From NCBI GenBank assembly GCA_026182355.1, contig JAPFBL010001617.1, positions 5,253,001 through 5,317,000 of the forward strand: DNA of 64,000 bases. The letters run 5' to 3'. The notes beneath the pieces were generated by a model. It was not told the origin of the DNA, searched no databases, and was given only the letters and a program-made list of their open reading frames with translations. A program made the position numbers and the translations under genes. The stretch is from Hermatobates lingyangjiaoensis. Taxonomy: Eukaryota > Arthropoda > Insecta > Hemiptera > Hermatobatidae. Below, piece after piece: positions 1 to 11,700 of the stretch (position 1 is the first letter of the stretch; each line of letters opens with the position of its first letter).

Positions 1-2152
1 AATAAGCAACCCAGGCAAGAATCTATGAAGTTGGAGAAGATCAGATTTTTAGCAGCACATAGGTACCTACAATTAATAGTAATTAATTAATAGAATCTTA
101 TTAAAGACCCATTAATAAGATTTAATTATTTAAAAGATATTTAGGAAACAAATAATTAAACATTTTTCTTAGAATAAGTAAACAAATGGATTAATTTTTT
201 TTATGAGAACCGAAATCTTTATTATTCCTTTCAAAGGAATACTGAGATGATACAATAAAACCGCTGCTTAGACATACATAATAATGTAATTTTTTGTTTT
301 AGATCAGTATGTAAATGAAGAACAATATAAAAAAAATAAATATGGTTCCCATAATTTATTATTAGAGGCTGCCTGGTTGACCACGATAAATAATTAGAAT
401 AAATTAAAATAAATATAATTTAGGCTATAAAAAGCTAAAGCACCAAACGTTACATGTAACTTTATGACATAATGAAAACTAAATATAATAATAATGGTGA
501 TCCAACTATAAATGCAAAGGAAGGTATAGAGGTTTTGACTAGCCAGTGTACAATTACCATTAACATGTGATCACAAAATAATTACACGCTCCTTCATATA
601 AGACGACAGTAATATACAAAGCACTACCATATCAAAATTCTAGTATCGAACACTTTTAATGAAATTAATCAAAAGAGAGCTAGAATCACATTTATTTGTC
701 AGGTACAAAAGATTATACAGAATCATTGCAGTAATAATAATTACAATGAATTAAATATTAAAATTCTTAGGACCAAACTAATTTTCCCTAAAGGAGGTCA
801 TTCCTTCATATACACTGAGCAAAGGGATTAACCAAGAGATAGAAACCATTTTGTAAAAAATAAAATTGCATATCTGAATTCCTAATTCCTTCCAGAGATT
901 CAAGAACAAAATATCACAATGGTTTCAATATTTCGTAAAACTAAATAAAAGGAATTAAATTTACAAAATGCAGAACACAATGGTTATTGTTTATGCAATT
1001 ACCACAAAAATGTCCCACATTTTTCCTAACCAGGAAGCATTAATACAAAATAATGTCTGTGATGTAAGTCTTTTTTCCAAAAGAAAATATTATTTTAGGA
1101 GTTTAACTGCACTCTCTTTTTTTGTTGGTGTACTGGGCAAAATGGCCACATACTAACCTATGATTACACATATGAATGAACTGTCCAGTTACCAGTTCTG
1201 CTCGCTAGCAAGCTGTTGTTCTGATAGTGAACATAATTATTCCTACTATCTATAAAATTTCAAACGAAGGTCTAATAGTATTACAAGATGAATTCAAAAG
1301 TGATAATTTGCACAGAATTTAAAATTAACCACACAGAAAAATATAAATAACATTGTTTGGCATTCATTCGCCTTGCTGCTATACAAACAACTACACATTA
1401 TGATCGTACCGTTATAAAAAAAAAGTATATTTAAGTTTTTTTATGTTTTTAATTTTTTTCGGTTTATTACAGTCTTTATTACAAAGCGGGAAAGAAAATA
1501 GGAGTCAACAGGCTATATTCATTTGTAATGGCAGATAAATAATAAATTATTCTACAAATTATGTAATAAAAGTCAAAAACAATGAAAGAATCACAATTTA
1601 TTTAAATATTTATGAACAAACCACTACGATGAAAAAAAAGGGTACACAAAGAAAATAGAATCTACCAAAACTAACGGCTTGATTATTTACTTACTTACTT
1701 TTAACATTTATTTCACAAATATTTTAATATTTCATATAAAACCTAAATGCCGTGGCTCCAACATGAATTAATAAAATTCTCCCTATTCAGTTATAACGAA
1801 CAAATATCTCTGTGATAAGTCTCATAAAACTGTTTTTCATTGTTTGATTTATACTATAATAAGATATATTAATTAAATTAAATGAAACAAATATATCATA
1901 TAATACTATATAAGACGTTTCATTATGAAAGAGGTAACATTTCTTTTCAGTTTATTAGTTCCTCTTAACACTACATGAAAGCATTTTTTAAGGTTTTCTA
2001 TGCTTCTAGTAAGGGAGACAAAGTTATAAAAAATAGCATTACTGGAGTAAAGGTCATTTGTTTTTCACGTCAAATTGTTTTATAACATGTTCATCATGAT
2101 ATATATATAATAATAATAATTAAATGAAACGGTCCAACGGGCTTTTAAATAA
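1..2152. other. AT-rich flank, nothing recognised
   Basis: No exon, RNA gene or repeat element was identified in these bases on either strand. Confidence 0.5.
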
Positions 2153-2359
2153 AAACCAATTAAAAAAAGGTAGCACACAGACACAGGAATAACTCACTTC
2201 TATATTTCGACCATCGTCGTCATCAGGAGGTGAAGAGTCCCGCAGGAAGGCCGCTCTGCATTCCTGCTGCACTCTTCACCTCCTGATGACGACGATGGTC
2301 GAAATATAGAAGTGAGTTATTCCTGTGTCTATCTGTGTGCTATCTTTTTTAATTGGTTT
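2153..2359. repeat. Fold-back element 1: long GC-richer palindrome
   Basis: Arms of about 86-89 bp (2153-2238 and 2271-2359) are almost perfectly inverted, apart from a 4-bp ATAG insertion and one or two mismatches. The 32-bp centre contains GCAGGAA and TTCCTGC, extending the fold. The right arm has CTGATGA (2283-2289), 11 bases, then GAAA (2301-2304). It is followed immediately by a (TA)n tract. No coding capacity. Confidence 0.95.
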
Positions 2360-2440
2360 ATATATATATATATATCATTAAAGTGAATGCCAAAACTGCG
2401 GTTCATTTTAATGAAACATATTTAAAAGAAGATCTTCTAC

Positions 2441-2443
<3 letters not shown>

Positions 2444-2502
<59 letters not shown>
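2444..2502. repeat. (TA)n microsatellite
   Basis: An uninterrupted TA run of about 58 bp, the longest in the window. It abuts the fold-back element at 2503 and accounts for the Tyr/Ile-repeat reading frame here. Confidence 0.97.
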
Positions 2503-2506
<4 letters not shown>

Positions 2507-2748
2507 TTCATAAAAGTATCGACCGTGGAATAGAAACAAAACTAAAGTTTATCGGGACTAGGTCAGTTCTTCAGGTTCAAATTAAACTCTCATTGCCAAC
2601 GTTTCGGTTTTTATTTAAAACCTTTTTCATAGGCAGAAGTATAAAATTGTACTTCTGCCTATTAAAAAGATTTTAAATAAAAACCGAAACGTTGGCAATG
2701 AGTTTAATTTGAACCTGAAGAACTGACGGAGTCCCGATAAACTTTAGT

Positions 2749-2749
<1 letters not shown>
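2503..2749. mobile_element. Fold-back element 2: short Penelope-end derivative
   Basis: It begins with the same 35-bp tail as 46211-46244. Then come arms (about 2539-2627 and 2664-2748) that match the terminal repeats of that element, here placed directly head to head around an AGGCAGAAGTA hairpin. No coding part is left. It is bordered on both sides by (TA)n tracts (2444-2502 and 2748-2776). It looks like a non-autonomous, MITE-like product of the Penelope family. Confidence 0.9.
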
Positions 2750-2780
<31 letters not shown>

Positions 2781-3041
2781 TCAACATAAACTGAAATACA
2801 CGAAAGACTGAATACAGTACACTCAGACTGAAAGAGTTTGTGTCATTTATTTGTATAGGTCAGCTTTTGTTGTCCGAAAAGAAAAGGATATTTTGGATCC
2901 TTTTCTCATCATTTATATATATGTATACACTAATAATTGAAATATATCAACCATCTGATAGAATACTAAACTGAAATAAAAATTCCATTTTATTTTAGTA
3001 CTTGATATATATATATATATATATAAGATCAACGTCGAAAC

Positions 3042-3195
3042 CACAGTAAGAAATTAGTATAAAGACTAAGATCTTGGAACCGTAAACAGCGGTCTTCGTG
3101 GGAGTCAATCTCTCAGTTCAGATTTGACTCCGTAATAAAACCGCTTGTTACGGTTGAAAAATCTGTCTTTTTACTGATTTCTTACTGTAGTTTGT
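3042..3195. repeat. Fold-back element 3
   Basis: The left arm (3049-3110) and right arm (3123-3193, inverted) align over about 70 bp with few mismatches: CACAGTAAGAAATTAGTA against TACAGTAAGAAATCAGTA, and AACCGTAAACAGCGGT against AACCGTAACAAGCGGT. The whole could fold into one long hairpin. It begins just after a (TA)n tract (3004-3026). Confidence 0.85.
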
Positions 3196-3429
3196 TACTG
3201 TTAATTTTTGTTTCAGGTGTCTATTGTGAAATCTTGTGACATATAAAAGAGAATAAAAAATGTTTATTAGGCATATGCTAAATAATTAAATTGGCATATG
3301 CCAATTAAAAAACAATGAACTATCACATTAGAGGTTTAAAATAAATGACATTGAGAATGGAATTATAATACAACTGTCAACACTAACATCATTATACTAA
3401 ACAAAAAGTAAATTTTTATTAAACAATAT

Positions 3430-3960
3430 AACATTACAGTAACAGACACAGAGAACTAAAGTTTAATTTATGTTCCTAATTTAGGTATAATTTATTCAGG
3501 TGTTTTAAGTTAGTTAAGTTTGGTTTACTGTATCTGTTACTGTATTTTTCCTACGTAAATTTCTATTTCTAAAGTTATTTATTTTAAACTTTTAATGAAA
3601 ATGTTCATTGTTTTTCTTTTTCAAAATGTCACACTCCTGTAAGTTTTCTCACTTTTTGGTCTTTACCACTTGTAACATTCTATGTTTTGCAACTTTGCAT
3701 ATCTTTTGGTACATTTATAATTATTAATTGTTATATGATTTGTTATAGTTCTTTTTGTGTTGTAGATATATGTAAAAGGTTTCAAATAAAATGAAAACGC
3801 CGATTTGAAAGTTTGATTTTAACAAGAAATAGGACTAAAATCATAGAGAAAAAAAGAAGTCCAGTTCAAGAAGAACTGTGACGAGGACCATTTAGTTTGG
3901 TCCCATTTCTAAATCTTGGAAAGACCTAACTCTCATTTCTGATTATTTTTACTATGGTTT
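3430..3960 (+). mobile_element. Second Penelope-like 3' end relic
   Basis: From TTATTCAGGTGTTTTAAGTT (3491) on, the sequence follows the same order as the 3' end of the element at 46211-47821. TTATTCGGGTGTGTTAAGTT there marks the end of the coding part. CTCCTGTAAGTTTTCTCACT (3633) matches CTTCTGTAAGTTTTCTCACT there. GGTTTCAAATAAAATGAAAA (3778) aligns with the terminal repeat. Similarity is partial, so it is a related but older family. Local inverted repeats (ACAGTAACAGA-type) lie at 3432-3455 and 3523-3548. Confidence 0.62.
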
Positions 3961-6957
3961 GGACGTTGAGATGCATCTATATTTAAAAAAAACATAAGAT
4001 GGCCTTATTTTCACCTTATTTCAACCTTATCGATAAAGTCGATAATAATTGAATGTTTTTTTTGAAATTGTCCGAGACCTTAAGTTATAAGAAGAAAAAC
4101 AGAATATGTAAATAAGCCATATATATTGGTGTTCAAGTCTGCAAAAAACTACTACATTAAACATATTAACCACGTTTATTTCAACAGTCAATTAATTATG
4201 CCACTATACTTTCCAAATAAAAAAAAAACAGATATGTGCTGATCACATCAACTGTCTAAAAATTTTGTTTTAAAGTTAAACCAGATGGCATGATTCCAAC
4301 ATTGATATTCACTTTAATAAATGCTTACATTTTAAATGAAGTTCGAAGTTTTAGCCTTCATGCTTCCTATAGGACAAATATCCTGAGCTAAGTTATTTCA
4401 AGTCAAAATTAACTGGTCCAAAATTAACTGGAAAAATAAATTACTCCTTTCATAAAGTGTTTTTTTATATTATCAATAAATATTACTCATAAAATAATCT
4501 TCGTATTCATTTGCACATTCATTTCCTGCTCCATCAATTTCGTTGAAATTAGAAAAATATAAATGCTATTATGAGAAAGATTATCTAAAAACATATTAAA
4601 AAAAATTGCTATTTACTGTTTAGTATACACTGAAATCACTATAACAGCGGTCAATTTTGAGTAGTATAAACAAAATGTAGTTGTTTTCAAATGTTATAGT
4701 GAAAGAAGTATGTCAAAAAAAGGAAAATAATAAGTCCTTTGTGAATCATGAATAAATACTTCATCACATACTTCTATTACCATAATAATATATTTTTTTT
4801 AAGAAAAAAAGTTTACGATTCCCAAGTAATGAAAGTTAACTGCTAAACTGAATGAATGTTAAATTTTTTGACTGACAATCCGTATAAATTTAGTAGAATC
4901 CCACATTACTTTGCACCTTCTGAAGCTGTGAAGGAACAATATGGAACTTTCATTTAGCCATTCGTGCTATAAATACCCTAGACTGTTATCCATGTATTCA
5001 AAGCTGAATATCAAAAACGAAATATAGTTCATTATCATTACACTATTATGTACTTGAATCACTATTACATAAAAGACAAATCAACATTCTGGAAAACGAA
5101 ATTTTTTAAAAATAATGTTTAAAAGAAAAATATAAACAAAATATATAATGTGTAACGAAAAACATCAAATTTCGCAGTTACTACCCAAGGGAGGTAAAAA
5201 TAAAGTATTGTAAAATAATTCTAATAATAACTCTTCAATGTGGTACGCTATTTTGATAATTAATAAATTTCATAAATGATGAAGAATTAATAAGTAATTA
5301 ATACCACATACAAAATAACATTCCTCTAGGTATATTCAATGACCTAATTACGTTTTTAATAGTCGAACAAATTTTGCAAAAATAAACTCTCTATAATACC
5401 CACATAAAATGAGGTACTATCTCCTTAATAACACAAAATGGGTCTGTTAAACAAACCAAAACTGTCAAACTATTTACTGGCTGTAATTACTCGTTTTATA
5501 AGATTACATTAATAATAAAAAAATCAATGAATTATCCGTCTCAATATCATAATAATTGAAACCTATTTTAAATATAAAGAATTTATCACTTTCATAGAAT
5601 TATCCAAGGTTTTACTAAAAATTAATAAACGAAATAAAACCGTCCAAAAAAAGTAATAGAGAACCATATTTTAATATGTAGCAATTCAATCAAGCAGACC
5701 GTAACCTAAGTGAATTAAGAGAACTTTCTAACTATAGTTGCGTTGGTAGTCCTGGAATGATTATACATCATGGTTCATACAAATGTCTTTAGAGGTAACT
5801 ATTTTCATATTTCTATACATTATTATATGCATCATGAAAACTGGATTTCATACTAATGTTCTATGTGGAAAGTTTTTTTAGGACTTTTTACAACGATATG
5901 TATAGGTTTAAAGAAATATAAATATCTTTAAACAAAAATAGAGAAAGAAGATAATATTATTTGGTTTTTTCGATTAGAGTTGTTCACTGAGCATTCAAAA
6001 ATGCCTTCAAGGATTTATGAAATGTCACGTATATACGGGATTGTGCTTACTCAGAAAAGTTCAAAATAATATTAAAACTTAATCATACATATAATTTTTA
6101 ATTCATAACACTTGATTTAGTTTACTAGATAACAACTGAAGATATTGCTGTGCTTTTCTGGATGAAAATCATTCGAGCTAGGTTGAGGTTGTTCTCTTCC
6201 ATAGAAGACGTTTATCACAGGTGAGTCTGAAAAAAAAAACTTAACCAGTCTTATATTATGCATTAAATGTATTGCTTCAAACAGCTTAAAAATTATTAAT
6301 GGATAAATAGCACAACAAAAATTTAGGTTATCAATAAACTTCTAAGAAAAATCAGTACAACTTTTTAAAGTCATTAATAAAAAAACACCACTTAGGACCT
6401 CAAAAAATTGGGCAAAAAACTTGGGCATATAAACTCCACAATATTTAGTCTCTACTAAGTAAAAAAGGATTTCAACTAACCTTTAGCTATAACCTAGAAA
6501 AAAGTGATCTACTTCACTTTTAAATTTATGGAATTTATAAAATTACGTATATAGACAGAAATCAATTAAAAAGAAATAGTTTTATCACACTAGTTCTTCA
6601 TATTAAGCAACAGAATTTGAATGAAAGGAAAGAGCTAATCATTATTTCAATACAGAATGTTAAATCATGCAACACAACAAATGAAGCAAAGAAACAAAAT
6701 ATATCATAAAATACTTTTTACTAAGAATCATAACGTTACTCATTTGTGTTAAATTTTCATAGGCCATTCATATAAAATAAGACAGGAAAATATTTTCATT
6801 TATTCAAATTACAAAAAATATTTATTAAAAAATTCCTATAAAGATATAGTAAATTACGTTTTATAAAATGGTGAATATTTACACTAAAGTATAAATAGAT
6901 TATTGAACAGTCTGTATATATATATATATATAAATATAGTAGCAAAGAATGGTGTAG

Positions 6958-6989
<32 letters not shown>

Positions 6990-7519
6990 CTTTTATACCC
7001 ACCTAAAGTGTTGTTACATAAACTTTTTCTCTTTTCCTAATTGTAAATCCAATTCAGCTGTGAAAATTAAGCCTTTATGAGAGACAAGTATACTTTTTGT
7101 CACTTACCACACAAAAAAATGTGTATAACTATAATTCATTAATAATCAGTCACTACATTTTAAAATTGCACATAATAATGCAAATAATATAAACTGTAAA
7201 TGATACTTAAAGGAAACACATTCATAACTTCTTTTTTCAAAGTAATTCTACAGTGAAAGTTTTTAAACCAAAATTATCAGTTGACTGACAGACATCTTAT
7301 TTACTGTTTCAGTCTAATTTTTTTGACTATGCTTAGTATTAGTAATTATGCTTATATTACTTATATTTCAAAAAATGTGACCTACATTTTTTTAGTTGTT
7401 TTTTTATTCATGGTTAGTTACAATATGTTACACAATTTTAATTAAAAGTAATAATATTGAAGGACGCACTATGGATTTTGATATTTAACTACCGACTCAA
7501 TTTATGATGAATACCGGTA
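3961..7519. other. AT-rich region, nothing recognised
   Basis: Only two (TA)n runs (6916-6931 and 6959-6987) stand out. No exon or transposon was recognised. Confidence 0.55.
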
Positions 7520-7660
7520 CCATTTGGGCAAGTAGAAGGCTTAGTCAATTAGCGTCTGCTTCAGCCACAGAGGCGTGTTCTCGATTCCCTAAACAGTAGG
7601 TTGCCTGAGTTATTCAGAAAAAATTGAACCACAGGCTTGCCCATCTACACATGACACTAT
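7520..7660 (+). repeat. tRNA-like (SINE-type) sequence
   Basis: GGCTTAGTCAATTAGCGTCT (7538-7557) resembles a tRNA box A and D-arm, and GTTCTCGATTCCC (7577-7589) resembles box B (GTTCGATTCCC with two extra bases). TCTGCTTCAGCCACAGAGG between them resembles an anticodon-arm region. GGGCAAG (7526) and CTTGCCC (7636) are inverted. It is probably a decayed tRNA-derived SINE rather than a working tRNA, since the acceptor stem does not close. Confidence 0.52.
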
Positions 7661-8668
7661 TAACAGCACATTTTGTTAAAACACCTTGGAAAACCATGTT
7701 ATATTAATATGTTCCGGGTAATGATTCATTCGATATGTAAATAAAAACGAACACTCAGAATAATCGATTTAAAAAAAAAAAGTAAAATAAATTTAATTCA
7801 TAACAGAATTAACATTATTAATTATTTACGCTGACAACTTCTTAAGTTCATCAACCTTACTATAACAATCAGTATTTGATGACAGTAAAATTACTACGGG
7901 ATAAACCAACCATTATTAAAGGTAATAATAACAATGCTAGCTTAATTATTACCGAAATATCTAAGCAAAATTATGTCCATATTTTTTCGATAAAGAGAAA
8001 GTATTCTATTTTAATAATTCTATTCACGATTAACAATGATAACCCACATCATATTATAGATTACCGAAAGATTAATATCACAGGATGTTTTAAAAATTTG
8101 TTTATTAACACAAAAAAATACATCAACTGAATTTATTTTTTTATTTTAATGGTAATGCGATGTAGCAAACCCATCTTTATAGAAAATAATATTTAATTTC
8201 AAACATTAATAGAGTTAATATCTACAATTTACCCGATAAACAATTTTTAAGCTTCCTGTTAAGAGAAATATTTAGAGGCATCAATTTCATATTTTCACCT
8301 TTAACCTTAAGTCAACTTACTTTATAATAAACCCAACAAGTCTGTTATACTCCATAAAGTTGGCAAAATTCATTTTGTTGTGATACTTTTAATTTGTATT
8401 AAGAAGAAAGATCTTGCAAAAGTCTACCTATCAATAATAAACGATTTCTACATTGATTTTAATTGGCTCTCTTTCACAAAAATGTTCTGCGAATTTTCAT
8501 AATTATAATATCCAAACATCAATTGAAGGTTACTTTAATTTCCATAGTAACCTCCTCATGTTGCATTCCTTATATACATTGTACATTAATATTTACCATG
8601 GACTTTGTATAATACAAACCACCAGTTTGAAGAAGAGAACTCTTCAAGAATGGATTTTGTATTGAAGC

Positions 8669-8716
8669 AATAAATATTTACATTATCCCTTTCATCGTCC
8701 CTTTAACACCACTAAC

Positions 8717-8744
<28 letters not shown>
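8669..8744 (+). repeat. AATAAA then A28 tract, possible retrocopy tail
   Basis: AATAAA at 8669-8674 is followed 43 bp later by 28 A (8717-8744). This could be the tail of an inserted reverse transcript. No matching target duplication or recognisable body was found upstream. Confidence 0.35.
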
Positions 8745-8747
<3 letters not shown>

Positions 8748-11700
8748 AATCAAATATTAAAACATCCTTCAGTTAAAATGAATATAGTTGATTGATTACC
8801 TGAAAAACAATGAAGAAATAAATAACTCCGTTTTAATCGTTTAATGTAAATTAAGAAAAATTTACTCGTGGGGATCATTGTCGGTGTATAAATGATTAAG
8901 TAAGAATTAAATTCAAACGGACTGAAAGAAAAAGAAACAAACAATGAGGTATTATCATCAAGGCTTACAAAATAAAATGTATTACTTGTTATGTTCCATA
9001 TATTCAATAAGTCAACAATTCATAACATACTGTACATTATGGTTTGTTTAACAATAACAAATACAACAACAAAGTTTAAACTGCATATTCATTTACAAAC
9101 CTTTTACAGAGTCTTCTAACATGGATAAAGAAAACAATTTCACTAAAGTAAATACAGATGTAGGAAGGGAAGCATTCACAGAAGCCAAATAAAAACGAAC
9201 GCTTTTCTAACAAATTAACAATAAATATACTTATAGCATACGACTGCCTTTAGTCCAATATAAAGTCTTTTTCTCAACAAGAAATACAATGATGTACATC
9301 TCGGTTACTAGTATGGAATAAAAGCTGCAAAACAAAGATAACAAAATTTCTTAACAATGATTAATGAAATGAGTGAAACTATTATCAACATATGAAACTT
9401 CCCTTGGCTACAAACTAGAAAATATATTCAAATCAACTGAAAAAAACATTTTTACATAAGTACTTTTTCAGAAAGCCCAAGGAACTAAAACTTAACTTTT
9501 AGTAAACTAACCGAAACAGAACGTTAATACACCAACCGGAACTATTTATATTTGCAGGAAACGTACTGTATGATAAATTCTATAACCAATTTATGCTTCT
9601 TAGTATTATTGGCACAAATGCATTCTTCATCGTACTGAGAACTACAGAAGAAAGTAAAATTTTAGTTCCACCAATATAAAACACAGAGGTAAAATAAACA
9701 GTTTAGATAAAAAAAAATATATCATGCAGAAAAATTTACTTGGACGTATAATCTCAATTCAGAGAAAAAAAACTTGCCTCATATATATTTCAAATATGTT
9801 AATTATTCCTGCTTATAGGAGGAAAATAACACTTCACATCAGAAATTTGTTAACTCATGAATTAGCAACCATTAAAGACATAGTTAGAGCTAAATAATAG
9901 CTTATCATTGAAGAAAGTTTGTCTTTTAATACTTTATTTTAACCTATATCAATATTGCATAATGGTGACATAATAACCACGTTTACATTGAGTTACTACA
10001 AGTAATTCATATACTGAAAAAACTGAAATAACCACAATGGTTCACTGAGTTATATGAATCACAAAAAACAGGCAAAGAAGAATTAAAGAAATCCATCCCC
10101 ATCATAACTTTTTTCTATTTCAAAGGTTGTTACAGAATATATGAACTAAACAAATAGGAAAATTGAGGATTCTGATAAGGATAAGCCAAAAGAAGAGATA
10201 TATTTCTCTACTTCTAGCGTGGAACTAAAATGTACAGAACTACTTATACCTTAAATCACAAGTGAAATTCCTGATTATTAAAATTTATTAGTGAATACAT
10301 ATTAAAGAAAAGAAGGAAATTTTGGAATGCTTTTGTTTTATATATTCTGATTCAACCAACAAAAAAAAAAGGTACTTTTCTTTATCAAAGATATAAACTG
10401 TGAGTTCTAGATCATATTTAAATTCAAAATCAGTTTAAAGTTAATGCTTTCGCCTAAAAACTCAATTTCAAACGATACTAAATACATCAAATCATGAAAA
10501 TAAATTTAAAAAACCCTAACATTAGCTATTCATAGCATTTAGAATACTTTATATCTGTTAACAAGAAATCACTCTGGAAAAATTAAATGCACTTATTTGG
10601 TCATTTTTAACTTAAAATCAGATAAAAAAAATAGAACTATTATTATTTTATTATTATTATTAAAAGTTAAAGAACCAGTTTCACTTTTGCAGTACTTTAA
10701 AGAATTCCAATTAACAACATTTTCTTCTAACAATAAAAAAATAAAATCCAAACAAAATGAAAAAAAAATTACTTATATCACAGGTTTTATCAATTAACTG
10801 TCCAAAGAAATGTTTTAAGTAATTATGCTCACCAATGCAATTATCACTGTTACATTTATGTTAGTCTGTATTATTCAATTACCAACTTTGAGGGAAACAA
10901 ATTCACTGGAAGACTATTTATAAATGTCCGGACTACATGTATTCTAAAATTTCAAACTGACGTACATCAAGAAAAAAGTATTAATAAATCATTGAACTAA
11001 TAGAACAACTCCCAGACAGACAACGCATGGATAGATGGATGTGCAACACATCCATGTAATTAAGAACAAAAGGAAAGTTAAGTTACAACGTTAGAACAAG
11101 GTAGGAATGATATCAATAGAGCTAGCTATCTTTTAGAAACTGTTTCCAGAATATATAAAAAAGATGTATCCCATCCCACTACAAAAAAAATATGAATAGC
11201 ACAAAATAATAATGTTGTAAGTGTATTCATATGCAATCATTTCTATTTTAATTAATATATAATCTTTAAAGATTAATTGACGTCTGAAATTTTATGAAAA
11301 ACTAATAAAAAATCATTTTTATCAGCATCCTATTACACACTTTGTTATACTAATCAATTATATTATTTCGGACACGTGAAAAAGTGATAATGCAACTAGC
11401 AATTGAACAATAATTCAGTACCTGCAATTATTATAGTGTGCAAAAGTATTGTTAAGTTGATATTAGATTAAAAATAATTATACTGAGACTTACTTGACGT
11501 TCACTGACACTACAAAAATTAATAGTCTGAAACAAAAACACGTTACAATAACAGTAAACGAAAATCTTAATATTAACAACATACTACGAAAAGCGCTTTA
11601 ATTTAAACAGATAATCACATTAATTCTACAAAAAATATGAGTATTAATCAAAGTGAACCGCACTTACTTACGAACACAAGAAATCAATTAAATAAAGTTG

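Noticed and set aside
2283..2304. A complete working hammerhead ribozyme in fold-back element 1
   Set aside because: The core words are present, but the first base pair of stem II does not close (C opposite C) and no cleavage triplet lies at the expected place. Kept only as a hint.
2353..2676. A 107-residue frame rich in Tyr-Ile repeats
   Set aside because: It reads through a TA microsatellite and a fold-back element; not a gene.
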